DNA of 43,433 nucleotides, taken from assembly GCF_000382225.1 (NCBI RefSeq), contig NZ_KB907829.1, forward strand, positions 1-43,433, written 5' to 3'. This stretch comes from Hymenobacter aerophilus DSM 13606. Lineage in GTDB: Bacteria > Bacteroidota > Bacteroidia > Cytophagales > Hymenobacteraceae. The notes beneath the pieces are model-generated. The model saw nothing but the letters and a program-made list of their open reading frames with translations. It searched no databases and was not told the origin of the DNA. This document shows, piece by piece, positions 34,203 to 42,512 of this stretch. How positions within the stretch are numbered: position 1 is the first letter of the stretch; every line of letters begins with the position of its first letter. The translations under genes and the position numbers were made by a program.

Positions 34203-36296
34203 CTACCAAATTTTGGCGCGCTCCTGCTCGCGGCGGACCATTTTCGCGGGCTCTTTGCAGCCGAAGGCCTCGTAGAACTCGGGCATGTTCATCAGCGGGC
34301 CGTTGGTGCGGTACTGGGCGGGCGAGTGCGAGTCGGTGAGCACCTGCTGGCGCAGGTATTCGGGGCGGGCGTTGGTGCGCCACACCTGAGCCCAGGCCAG
34401 GAAAAAGCGCTGCTCGGGCGTGAAACCGTCGTAGCGGGGCGGCGGGGTGCTGCCGTACTTCTGCTGGAGCTGCTTTTCGAGGGCCGAGTAGGCCAGGGCC
34501 AACCCACCGAAGTCGGCCAGGTTCTCGCCCATCGTCAGCTTGCCGTTCACGAACACCGAATCCAGCGGCGAGAAGGCTGAATACTGGGCGCCCACCATGT
34601 CGGCGCGCTTGGTGAACTCCGTGGCGTCCTCCTTGGTCCACCAGTCGCGCAGGTTGCCCTGGGCGTCCGACTGCCGGCCCCGGTCGTCGAAGCCGTGGGT
34701 GATTTCGTGGCCGATGACTGCGCCCATGCCGCCGTAGTTCACCGCGTCGTCGGCGTTGGGGTCGAAGAAGGGAGGCTGCATGATGCCGGCCGGGAACACG
34801 ATTTCGTTGAGCGACGAGTTGTAGTAGGCGTTTACCGTGGGCGGCGTCATGCTCCACACCGAGCGGTCGATGGGCTTGCCGTAGCGGCTCACGTTGTCCT
34901 TGCTCTCCCACTCGCGGGCGGCCAGCACGTTCTGCAGATACGACTCGCGCGAGATGTTGAGGGCCGAATAGTCCTTCCACTTATCGGGGTAGCCGATTTT
35001 CACGTTGAACGAGGCCAGCTTTTTCAGCGCCTCTTCCTTGGTGGCCGGGCTCATCCACTCCAGCCCCTTAATATGCTCACCCATGGCCTCCTTGATGTTG
35101 GCCACCATCTGCTGGGCCTTCACCTTGGTTTCGGGCTTGAACGCCTTATCCACGTACAGCTGCCCGAAGGCCTCGCCCAGCGCGCCGTCGGTGGCGCGCA
35201 GCATGCGCTTCCAGCGCGGCTGCTGCTGCTTGGCCCCGCTCAGCACCTGCTGAAAGCGGAACTGCTCATCCACGTACGCCTGGGGCAGCGCCGAAGCCAC
35301 GGAGTTTACCAGGTGCCAGCGCAGGTAGGTTTTCCAGTCCTGAATCGGCTCCTGCGTCAGGGCCGCGTTGGCTTCCTTCAGGAAAGCCGGCTGGCCCACA
35401 ATTACCTCCTGCGCGCCGGCCAGGTTGAGGGCGGGCAGCATGGCCGGCAGGTTCAGGTTAGGAAACTCGCGGCTGGCTTCGGCCACGCTCATCTTGTTGT
35501 AGTTGGCATAGGGGTCGCGCAGGGCCACGCGGTCCTTGCTGGCCTTGGCCAGGCGGGTCTCGATGCGTAGCACCGTGGCGGCGTGCTTGGCGGCCTCGGC
35601 GGGCGTGTTGCCCAGCATCTTGAAGGTGTTGTTCATGTACACCAGATAGGCCGCCCGAATAGTTTTGGAGCGCGAATCGTCCTTGAGGTAGTAGTCGCGG
35701 TCGGGCAGACTCAGGCCACCCTGGCTCAGGTAAAGGGCGTACTCGTCGCTCTTCTTGCGGTCCTGAGCCACGCCCAAGCCGAACACCGAGCGGGTTTGCA
35801 GCTGCTGGGCCCGCACGAGGCCCATCTGCAATTCCTTCAGGCCCTTAATGTTATCGATGCGGTTCAGCTCGGGGTTGAGGTACTTGAGGCCGGCCGCTTC
35901 AATAGTGGTCGAGTCCATGGCCGAGGCGTAGTAGTCGCCCACCTTCTGCAGGTTCGAGCCCCGCGCCGCCGTGGTGTTAGCCGCCGACTCCTCCAGAATC
36001 TGGCGCATCACGGCCTCGTTCTGATTTATCAGCCCGTTCCAGGAGCTCCAGCGCGATTCGGCCGCCGGCACCGGATTGTTCTTCAGCCAGGTGCCCGAAG
36101 CATACTGAAAAAAGTCGTCGCAGGGCGACACCGACGCGTCGATGTTGGCCGGGTCGAGGCCTACACCCGGCATAATGGGACCGAGCTGCTTGCCGGCAGA
36201 AGCGGTGGTAGTGGCCGGGGTGCTGGCCGCGCAGCCGCCCAAGGCCAGGCCGGCGGCGGTGCCCAGGGTGAGAAGCAGAGTACGTTGAGTGGTCAT
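34203..36296 (-). CDS. M13-family metallopeptidase lipoprotein (copy 1)
   Basis: 697 residues. Lipobox LALGGC (Cys at about residue 22). The catalytic zinc motif HEITHGFDDRGRQSD (HExxH) is near residue 530 and the third ligand and partner motif ENLADFGG near 590; NAYYNSSLNEIVFPAGIMQPPFF is the family's substrate-binding stretch and the protein ends in KIW. These are neprilysin/PepO-like endopeptidases that cut peptides; as a lipoprotein it acts in the periplasm or on the surface. It shares most of its length with the next gene upstream on the same strand; see copy 2. Start ATG 36296. Confidence 0.95.
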   Translation of the reverse strand: MTTQRTLLLTLGTAAGLALGGCAASTPATTTASAGKQLGPIMPGVGLDPANIDASVSPCDDFFQYASGTWLKNNPVPAAESRWSSWNGLINQNEAVMRQILEESAANTTAARGSNLQKVGDYYASAMDSTTIEAAGLKYLNPELNRIDNIKGLKELQMGLVRAQQLQTRSVFGLGVAQDRKKSDEYALYLSQGGLSLPDRDYYLKDDSRSKTIRAAYLVYMNNTFKMLGNTPAEAAKHAATVLRIETRLAKASKDRVALRDPYANYNKMSVAEASREFPNLNLPAMLPALNLAGAQEVIVGQPAFLKEANAALTQEPIQDWKTYLRWHLVNSVASALPQAYVDEQFRFQQVLSGAKQQQPRWKRMLRATDGALGEAFGQLYVDKAFKPETKVKAQQMVANIKEAMGEHIKGLEWMSPATKEEALKKLASFNVKIGYPDKWKDYSALNISRESYLQNVLAAREWESKDNVSRYGKPIDRSVWSMTPPTVNAYYNSSLNEIVFPAGIMQPPFFDPNADDAVNYGGMGAVIGHEITHGFDDRGRQSDAQGNLRDWWTKEDATEFTKRADMVGAQYSAFSPLDSVFVNGKLTMGENLADFGGLALAYSALEKQLQQKYGSTPPPRYDGFTPEQRFFLAWAQVWRTNARPEYLRQQVLTDSHSPAQYRTNGPLMNMPEFYEAFGCKEPAKMVRREQERAKIW

Positions 36297-36344
36297 AGGT
36301 GGTGGGAGTTGGAGGGTTAGAGAAGTGATTTAGTTCTGTTGGCG

Positions 36345-36450
36345 CACCCCACCCCCGGCCCCTCCCCTCCGGGAGAGGGGTGCGTTCAACGAATCTTCCA
36401 ACTCGCGTCTGGCACCCCTCTCCCGGAGGGGAGGGGCCGGGGGTGGGGTG
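36345..36450. repeat. 39-base perfect GC-rich inverted repeat
   Basis: Arms 36345-36383 and 36412-36450 are identical in inverted order, with core CCCCTCCCCTCCGGGAGAGG, itself self-complementary in part. It fills the space between the two M13 genes. Confidence 0.95.
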
Positions 36451-36454
36451 AGGG

Positions 36455-38569
36455 CTACCAAATCTTCGCCCGCTCGTTCTCCGGCCGCACCATTTTCTGG
36501 CCGGGCTGGCAGCCGAAGGCCTGGTAGAATTCGGGCATGTTCATGAGCGGGCCGATGGTGCGGTACTGACCGGGCGAGTGCGGGTCGGTGAGGATTTGCT
36601 GGCGCAGGGCTTCGGGGCGAATGTTGGTGCGCCGCAGCTGGGCCCAGCTCAGGAAGAAGCGCTGTTCGGGCGTGAAGCCGTCGATGAGCGGACGGTTGCC
36701 CTTGCCGTATTTCTGGTCGAGCTGCTTCTGCAGGGCGGCGTACACGATGGTCAGGCCCGCGAAATCGGCCAGGTTCTCGCCCATGGTCAGCTTGCCATTC
36801 ACGAACACCGAATCCAGCGGCGAGAAGGCCGAGTACTGGGTGCCCACGATGCCGGCGCGCTTCGTGAATTCGGCTGCGTCGGCCGGCGTCCACCAGTCAC
36901 GCAGGTTGCCCTCCGAGTCGTATTTGCGGCCCGAGTCGTCGAAGCCGTGGGTCATTTCGTGGCCCATCACGCCGCCGATGGCGCCGTAGTTCACCGCGTC
37001 GTCGGCTTCGGGGTCGAAGAAGGGCGGCTGCAGGTAGCCGGCCGGAAACACAATTTCATTCAGCGGCGGACTGTAGTAGGCGTTGATGGTGGGCGGCGTC
37101 ATGCCCCACTCGGTGCGGTCAATCGGCCCGCCGAACTTCCTGGTGTTCTGACGGAAAGCCCACTGCCGGGCCGCCAGCACGTTTTTCAGGTACGACTCGC
37201 GGCTGATATTCAGGGCCGAGTAGTCTTTCCACTGGTCGGGGTAGCCGATTTTCACCCGGAGCGCGGCCAGCTTCTTGAGGGCTTCCTGCTTGGTCGGCGC
37301 GCTCATCCAGGTGTTGGTCTGGATGTGCTCGGCCATCGACTCGCGGATGTTGGCCAGCATATCCAGCGCCTTCTGCTTGGCGGCGGGCGGGAAAGCCTCA
37401 TCCACGTACAGCTGCCCGAAGGCCTCGCCCAGCGTGTTGTCGGTGGCGCTCAGCATGCGTTTCCAGCGCGTGGGCTGCTGGCGGGCGCCGCTCTGCACCT
37501 GGGCAAACCGGAAGGCCTCGTCGCCAAAGGCCTTGGGCAGCGCCGACGTCAGCGACGATACCAGCTGCCAGTCGAGGTAGGTTTTGAGCTCGCCCACCGG
37601 CGTCTGCTTCAGCACCTCGCTTAGCTCCTCGAAGAACTCCGGCTGGCCCACAATTACCTCTTGAGCCGCGCCCAGCCCGTTGGTTTTCAGCAGCGCGGGT
37701 AGCCCCAGCGCCGGGAAGCGCTTGTCGGCTTCGGTCACCGTCATCTTGTTGTAGCTGGCGTAGGGGTCGCGCAGGGCCACGCGGTCCTTGCTGGCTTTGG
37801 CCAGGCGCGTTTCCAGGCGCAGCACAGCCTTGGCTTTCGTGGCGGCGGCCGTTTCGCTCTCGCCCAGCAGCTTAAACGTGTTGGTCAGGTATTGCACGTA
37901 GGCGGTGCGCACGGCCAGCGAGCGGGCGTCGCTTTTCAGGTAATAGTCGCGGTCGGGCATGCTCAGGCCGCCCTGGCTCATGCTCACCACGTACTGGCTG
38001 CTGTTTTTGCGGTCGGGCGTGACGCCGGCCCGAAAGAATGCGCCGGTGCCCAGCGTCTGCTGGCGGGCCATTTCGGCGCGCACGCCGGCCAGGTCGCGGA
38101 TGGCGGCAATGCGGGCCAGCTCGGGCTTGAGGTATTTCAGGCCGGCCTGCTCCAAGGCCACCGAATCCATGCCCGAGGCGTAAAAGTCGCCCACTTTCTG
38201 GCGGTTGCTGCCGGGCGCGGCGCTTTGGTCGGCGGCGGCATCTTCGAGCAGGTGGCGCAGGCGGGCCTGGGTCCGGTCGCCGAGCAGGTTGCGCGGGCCC
38301 CAACTGGAAGCGTAGCCCGGCACCGGGTTGTTGCGCAGCCAGTTGCCCCCCGAAAACTGAAAAAAGTCGTCGCAGGGCTCCACCGAGCGGTCAATGTCAG
38401 CCAGATTGATGCTCCGGCCGGGTCCCAACTCCTGGGCGGCGGGCGTGGGCACCGGTGTGGTGGGTGAAGCGGCTTGCGAAACGGCCGCGGGCCGGGAGGT
38501 GGCGCAGCCGGCCAGGGCCAGCAGCAGCGCCGCCGCCCCGGCCCGGTGAGGTGCGGAAAGGTTTTTCAT
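36455..38569 (-). CDS. M13-family metallopeptidase lipoprotein (copy 2)
   Basis: 704 residues. Lipobox LALAGC (Cys at about residue 22), zinc motif HEMTHGFDDSGRKYD near residue 538, ENLADFAG motif, NAYYSPPLNEIVFPAGYLQPPFF, and the same ERAKIW end as copy 1. Shared blocks along the full length (SIEPCDDFFQ-type start, KASKDRVALRDPY, EAFGQLYVDEAF) show a tandem gene duplication. The ATG at 38569 (MKNLSAPH) is chosen because it starts the signal; the frame upstream to 38683 runs into a palindrome. Confidence 0.94.
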   Translation of the reverse strand: MKNLSAPHRAGAAALLLALAGCATSRPAAVSQAASPTTPVPTPAAQELGPGRSINLADIDRSVEPCDDFFQFSGGNWLRNNPVPGYASSWGPRNLLGDRTQARLRHLLEDAAADQSAAPGSNRQKVGDFYASGMDSVALEQAGLKYLKPELARIAAIRDLAGVRAEMARQQTLGTGAFFRAGVTPDRKNSSQYVVSMSQGGLSMPDRDYYLKSDARSLAVRTAYVQYLTNTFKLLGESETAAATKAKAVLRLETRLAKASKDRVALRDPYASYNKMTVTEADKRFPALGLPALLKTNGLGAAQEVIVGQPEFFEELSEVLKQTPVGELKTYLDWQLVSSLTSALPKAFGDEAFRFAQVQSGARQQPTRWKRMLSATDNTLGEAFGQLYVDEAFPPAAKQKALDMLANIRESMAEHIQTNTWMSAPTKQEALKKLAALRVKIGYPDQWKDYSALNISRESYLKNVLAARQWAFRQNTRKFGGPIDRTEWGMTPPTINAYYSPPLNEIVFPAGYLQPPFFDPEADDAVNYGAIGGVMGHEMTHGFDDSGRKYDSEGNLRDWWTPADAAEFTKRAGIVGTQYSAFSPLDSVFVNGKLTMGENLADFAGLTIVYAALQKQLDQKYGKGNRPLIDGFTPEQRFFLSWAQLRRTNIRPEALRQQILTDPHSPGQYRTIGPLMNMPEFYQAFGCQPGQKMVRPENERAKIW

Positions 38570-38640
38570 GCAGGAAGATAAAGACAAGGGCTGAGATAAA
38601 GTCGCAGTTTTACCTGACCGGCTGCAATCCTTATGAAAAC

Positions 38641-38741
38641 AACAGTCATTCAGAGCGTAGCGAAGAATCTCGCGTGCTGACATTTAAGTACTAATTCAAC
38701 GTCAGCACGCGAGATTCTTCGCTACGCTCTGAATGACTGTT
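38641..38741. repeat. GTCATnCTGAGC-superfamily palindrome (A type), 41-base perfect arms
   Basis: Arms 38641-38681 and 38701-38741 are identical in inverted order with a 19-base loop. It lies between the M13 copy 2 start and the stop of the ene-reductase gene. Confidence 0.95.
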
Positions 38742-38755
38742 CTCCTATTCTAGCG

Positions 38756-39826
38756 CTACAGCTTGGGTTTGGCCCGCTCGTACTGCACCGGCCACTTCAC
38801 ATCAACTCCCAATTCGTGGGCGGCGTGCAGCGGGAAGTAGGGGTCGCGCAACGACTCGCGGCCCAGCAGCACCACATCGGCCTGGCCGGAAGCCACGATT
38901 TCCTCGGCCTGCTGGGCATCGGTGATGAGGCCCACGGCGCCGGTGGGCAGGCCGGTTTCGCGGCGCACCTGCTCGGCGAAGCGCACTTGGTAGCCAGGGC
39001 CCACCGGAATATCGGCCTGGAGCACGTTGGCGGCCGTCGAGCAGTCGAGCAAATCCACGCCGGCCGCTTGCAGCAGGCGAGCCAGGCGCACCGAGTCGTC
39101 GCCGGTCCAGCCGCCTTCAGTCCAGTCGGTGGCCGAGATGCGCACCCACAGCGGCAGCGAATCGGGCATTTCGGCGCGGGCGGCGGCCACCACTTCCAGC
39201 AACAGCCGCACACGGTTCTCAAACGAGCCGCCGTACGCATCGGTGCGCTGGTTGCTCAGGGGCGACAGGAACTCGTGCAGCAAATAGCCGTGGGCCGCGT
39301 GCAGCTCAATCACCTCGAAACCAGCCGCCACGGCCCGGCGGGCGGCCTGCCGGAAATCCTCGATAACCTGCTCGATTCCGGCCTGGTCCAGCGCCTCGGG
39401 CATGGGATAATCGGCGCTGAAGGGCAGGGCGCTGGGGGCCACGGTGGTCCAGCCGCCCTCGGCCGGCTCCAGGGTGTGGCCGCCTTTCCAGGTGCTGGCG
39501 TGGCTGGCTTTGCGGCCGGCGTGGGCCAGCTGAATGCCCGAAGCGCCGCCCTGAGTGCGGATAAAATCGGTGATGCGGCGCAGGCCGGGCACGTGCGCAT
39601 CCTGCCAGATGCCGAGGTCGTCGGGCGTGATGCGGCCTTCGGGCGAAACGGCGGCGGCTTCGAGCAGCACCAGCGCGGCGCCGCCCACCGCCCGGGAGCC
39701 CAGGTGCACCAGGTGCCAGTCGGTGCTGAAGCCCTCCTGAGAGCTGTACTGGCACATGGGCGAGATGACAAGGCGGTTGCGCAGCGTGACGCCGCGCTGG
39801 GTAAAGGGCTGAAACAGATGAATCAT
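38756..39826 (-). CDS. namA: NADPH:flavin ene-reductase of the Old Yellow Enzyme family (YqjM/NamA type)
   Basis: 356 residues. LFQPFTQRGVTLRNRLVISP followed by MCQYSS with the redox-tuning Cys (about residue 25) marks the thermophilic-like/YqjM class. Substrate-binding HAAHGYLLHEF, SPLSNQRTDAYGGSFENR and the FMN-phosphate site VVLLGRESLRDP are present. These enzymes bind FMN and reduce electrophilic C=C bonds in enals, enones and nitro compounds; a detoxification role is inferred. It is divergent from the pirin gene. Start ATG 39826. Confidence 0.93.
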   Translation of the reverse strand: MIHLFQPFTQRGVTLRNRLVISPMCQYSSQEGFSTDWHLVHLGSRAVGGAALVLLEAAAVSPEGRITPDDLGIWQDAHVPGLRRITDFIRTQGGASGIQLAHAGRKASHASTWKGGHTLEPAEGGWTTVAPSALPFSADYPMPEALDQAGIEQVIEDFRQAARRAVAAGFEVIELHAAHGYLLHEFLSPLSNQRTDAYGGSFENRVRLLLEVVAAARAEMPDSLPLWVRISATDWTEGGWTGDDSVRLARLLQAAGVDLLDCSTAANVLQADIPVGPGYQVRFAEQVRRETGLPTGAVGLITDAQQAEEIVASGQADVVLLGRESLRDPYFPLHAAHELGVDVKWPVQYERAKPKL

Positions 39827-39979
39827 GCGGGGAAAACAGGGTTAAATCGAAGTACAAAAAGGCAGGCCGGAGCCCGATCCATAACAAATCGGGCCGCAAA
39901 CGTTTTATGCAGGGCTGCTCCCGCCCTTCTACGGGCTGCCGGGCCGGCCAACCAGTTTCGCCCCTAACCCCCGCTGACT

Positions 39980-40837
39980 ATGCGCACCATCAAAGCCCAG
40001 CACCGCGCCCAGAGCGCCCCCATTGCCGACCTGACCACCTACCGGGCCCTGCCCACCAATTCGGTCGAGCACCTCGACCCGTTCCTGTTTCTCAACCACC
40101 ACGGCCCCCAAACCTACCCGGCCCGCAACCGCGGCCTGCCCTTCGGACCGCACCCGCACCGGGGCTTCGAAACCGTGACGTTCATCCTGGAAGGCGACAT
40201 TATGCACCAGGATTCGGGCGGGCACCGCAGCGTTATTGGGCCGGGCGGCATCCAGTGGATGACGGCCGGCCGGGGCCTGATTCACTCCGAAATTTCGTCC
40301 GACGAGTTCAAGCAAGCGGGCGGCCCGCTGGAAATCCTGCAGCTCTGGATCAACCTGCCGGCTCGCCTGAAAATGACCGAGCCGCACTACATCGGCCTGC
40401 AGGAGCCGCAGATTCCGGCCGTTTCGCTTGATGAAGGGCGCGTAACGCTGCACGCCGTGTCGGGCGAGTGGGCCGGCATGCCCGGGGCCGTACAGCCGCT
40501 CACCGATATGGCGCTGGCCACCGTCAACTTCCGGCAGGATGGCCACCTACAGATGAGCATTGCGGCCGAGCGCACCATTTTCTGCTACGTGATTCGGGGG
40601 CGGCTGCTGGTGAACGGCCAGGAGGCCGCGGCCCGGCAGCTGGTCGAATTCAACCACGACGGCGACGAGTTCGAGGCCCGCGCCCTGACCGACGACGCCG
40701 TGCTGCTGCTGGGCCACGCCGCGCCGCTTGGCGAGCCCATCGTGGCCGCCGGCCCCTTCGTGATGAACTCCGAAGCCGAAATCCGCCAGGCCTACCAGGA
40801 TTACCAGGCCGGCCTGTTCGGCACCTGGGCCGAGTAA
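39980..40837 (+). CDS. Pirin-family protein
   Basis: 285 residues, cupin fold. Metal-binding motif HPHRGFETVTFILEG with HQD (HxH...E/H pattern) and the IQWMTAGRGLIHSE block are typical of pirins; the C-terminal second cupin has LLLGHAAPLGEPIVAAGPFVMNSEAEIRQAYQDYQAGLFG. Some pirins are iron-dependent quercetin dioxygenases, others are redox-sensing regulators. Start ATG 39980. The 153-base spacer to the divergent ene-reductase contains no clear TAnnTTTG box. Confidence 0.93.
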   Translation: MRTIKAQHRAQSAPIADLTTYRALPTNSVEHLDPFLFLNHHGPQTYPARNRGLPFGPHPHRGFETVTFILEGDIMHQDSGGHRSVIGPGGIQWMTAGRGLIHSEISSDEFKQAGGPLEILQLWINLPARLKMTEPHYIGLQEPQIPAVSLDEGRVTLHAVSGEWAGMPGAVQPLTDMALATVNFRQDGHLQMSIAAERTIFCYVIRGRLLVNGQEAAARQLVEFNHDGDEFEARALTDDAVLLLGHAAPLGEPIVAAGPFVMNSEAEIRQAYQDYQAGLFGTWAE

Positions 40838-40907
40838 GCGCTGAATGAACGGTACCGCGAAAATCCGTTTCGCGGTACCCTTTAGGGGCATCAATTTTGC
40901 CGACCGG

Positions 40908-40938
40908 TTGCGCACAACCTTTTTGTGTCGTACATTTG
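40908..40938 (+). promoter_or_regulatory. Promoter for the Rrf2-family gene
   Basis: TTG at 40908-40910, a 20-base spacer and TACATTTG (exact TAnnTTTG) at 40931-40938. This is the best Bacteroidota-type promoter in the window; start of transcription is expected at about 40943. Confidence 0.65.
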
Positions 40939-40965
40939 TAACCGAATCTGTTACTTACTCGGTTA
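40939..40965. promoter_or_regulatory. Candidate autoregulatory operator
   Basis: TAACCGA (40939-40945) and TCGGTTA (40959-40965) form a perfect 7-base inverted repeat spaced by 13 bases. It covers the expected transcription start and touches the ATG, a position where an Rrf2 dimer could repress its own gene. Confidence 0.5.
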
Positions 40966-41414
40966 TGAACACCCGTTTTGCCGTTGCCACCCACATTCTG
41001 GCTTATCTGGCGCACTCGCCGGGGCAGCCGGTATCGTCGGAAGTGCTGGCTGGTAGTGCCGGCACGCACCCGGTGGTGGTGCGCCGGCTGCTGGGTGCGT
41101 TGCGCACGGCGGGGCTGGTGCACAGCCAGCGCGGCACCGGCGGCGGCGCGCTGCTGGCCCGCCCGGCCGCCGCTATTTCGCTGCTCGACGTGTACCGGGC
41201 CATGCAGCAGGCCGAGCCCGATTTGTTTCAGGTAGCCAGCACCACGCCCAACCACGCCTGCGACCTGGGCCGGGTGATGCAGCAGACGCTCGAAGACATG
41301 TTCGGGCCGGCCATGGAGGCCATGTGCACCGCACTGGCGGCCGTTTCGGTGGCTCAGGTGCACCAGCAGCTGCATCAGCGGCTGGCCGGCCGTTGCCCTT
41401 CAAGCTCCGCCTGA
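40965..41414 (+). CDS. Rrf2-family transcriptional regulator
   Basis: 149 residues. N-terminal winged helix: FAVATHILAYLAHSPGQPVSSEVLAGSAG then HPVVVRRLLGALRTAGLVHSQRGTGGGALLARPAAAISLLDVYRAM. This pattern (NP/HPVVVRRLL and RGxxGG) is closest to the YwnA/SaiR branch that lacks an iron-sulfur cluster; the three-Cys cluster of IscR is absent and I see only two isolated Cys outside the DNA-binding part (CDLG, CTAL) plus one at the very end. Such regulators sense thiol or electrophile stress. It has its own promoter and a candidate operator. Confidence 0.88.
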   Translation: MNTRFAVATHILAYLAHSPGQPVSSEVLAGSAGTHPVVVRRLLGALRTAGLVHSQRGTGGGALLARPAAAISLLDVYRAMQQAEPDLFQVASTTPNHACDLGRVMQQTLEDMFGPAMEAMCTALAAVSVAQVHQQLHQRLAGRCPSSSA

Positions 41415-41556
41415 CGCGACTGGCGGCGGCTTCCATGCCGGTATCGTTCTGCTTTTTTTCCTTTCCCGGCTTCCGGCCAATCACCCGGAACCAACCTTTT
41501 TACCGGTGGCCACCCCTTATAGGTGGCCCGCCCCTATGGCCCGCCGGTTCCAGCCC

Positions 41557-42117
41557 ATGAAGAAATCAATTGGCACAGGGCTCCTCCTGATTGCCTTCGC
41601 GGCCGGCGGCACGGTAGTGCCCCGCTGGCTCGCGCCCTCCCATAAAGCCCCGGCTGCCCAGCCGGTAGCGCCCGCAATAGTAGCCCCGGAACCCGCAGTC
41701 GGCGAGCCGCTGCTGGCCGGCCAGAGCGGCCGCGTACACGAGGTTTTCTACCACGCCGGCCAGCCGGTGCGCCGGGGGCAGTTGCTGCTGAAGCTGCTGC
41801 AAAAGCAGCCCAGCGTGCAGCAACTGCAGTTGCAGCGGCGCCTAAACCAGCAGCAGTTGGCCCTGGCGGCACTGCGGCAGCAGTTGGCGCCGGCCGGACA
41901 GCTGGCGGCCGCCGAGGCTGGGCTGGCGGCCACCCGCGAGCAGCTGGCGCGGGCCGTGCCCATGCTCAATTTCGTGTACGTAACGGCCCCCGCCGATGGC
42001 CTGCTGCTGGCGCCCACGGCCCAGGCCGGCGACCAACTCCGGCCCGATTCGCCGGTGGCGCGGCTGGCCCCGCTGCCCGCCCCGGATACTACGCCGCTGC
42101 TCAGCCACGTTGACTAA
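41557..42117 (+). CDS. Short HlyD-like (biotinyl-lipoyl) membrane-anchored protein
   Basis: 186 residues. N-terminal membrane anchor (about 5-22), then a half lipoyl motif LLAGQSGRVHEVFYHAGQ with PVRRGQLLLKL, a short coiled-coil hairpin (about 95-140, QQLQLQRRLNQQQ and LAALRQQ), and the second half NFVYVTAPADGLLLAPTAQAGDQL. This is the barrel-sandwich hybrid of membrane fusion proteins, but the beta-barrel and membrane-proximal domains are missing. Full-length efflux adaptors have over 300 residues. No efflux pump is nearby. The ATG at 41557 or 41536 may be used. A 7-base hairpin (GGCCACC, GGTGGCC, about 41507-41527) lies upstream. Confidence 0.7.
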   Translation: MKKSIGTGLLLIAFAAGGTVVPRWLAPSHKAPAAQPVAPAIVAPEPAVGEPLLAGQSGRVHEVFYHAGQPVRRGQLLLKLLQKQPSVQQLQLQRRLNQQQLALAALRQQLAPAGQLAAAEAGLAATREQLARAVPMLNFVYVTAPADGLLLAPTAQAGDQLRPDSPVARLAPLPAPDTTPLLSHVD

Positions 42118-42157
42118 GCGGCGCTGGCTGCCTGTTTTTCGCATTTTCTTTCTCCCC

Positions 42158-42427
42158 ATGGAAAATATCATTCGGTATCAGGTCGAGCGGATGCTGCGCC
42201 GCAAGCACCGCAACCCGGCGCTGGTTATGCGCCCCGGCACCCGCCTGCAGCAGGACATCGGCCTCGACTCCATCGACCTGGTGGAGCTGGCCATCAACCT
42301 GGAGCACCGCTTTCATATTGAAATAGCCGACGCCGAAATGGAGGCCCTGCGCACCGTGCAGGACGTGCTCGACTGCGTGGAGCAGCACCTGAGCGCGGTG
42401 CCCGTACCCGTGTCGGCTGGCCGGTAG
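42158..42427 (+). CDS. Orphan acyl carrier protein
   Basis: 89 residues, helix-rich. The DIGLDSIDLVELAINLEHRF stretch has the DSxDxVEL motif with the phosphopantetheine-carrying Ser at about residue 38. The N-terminus is unusually basic (ERMLRRKHRN) for an acyl carrier protein. No fatty-acid or polyketide synthase gene is adjacent, and it is not the usual fabF-neighbouring acpP layout. It may carry acyl groups for a special lipid or modification pathway, perhaps with the HlyD-like protein just upstream (40 bases). Confidence 0.83.
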   Translation: MENIIRYQVERMLRRKHRNPALVMRPGTRLQQDIGLDSIDLVELAINLEHRFHIEIADAEMEALRTVQDVLDCVEQHLSAVPVPVSAGR

Positions 42428-42512
42428 GCTACGCCGCCCGCCGGGGCGCCGCATCAGCCCGCAACCCAAGCCCGGCCATACCCAAAACCGGCCCGGCCGC
42501 GTATCTTTTGGC

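Noticed and set aside
9737..38741. CRISPR array
   Set aside because: The repeats are inverted pairs in separate spacers, not direct repeats at a regular interval with unique spacers between them.
38816..39967. Plus-strand frame over the ene-reductase gene
   Set aside because: Antisense shadow with no motif.
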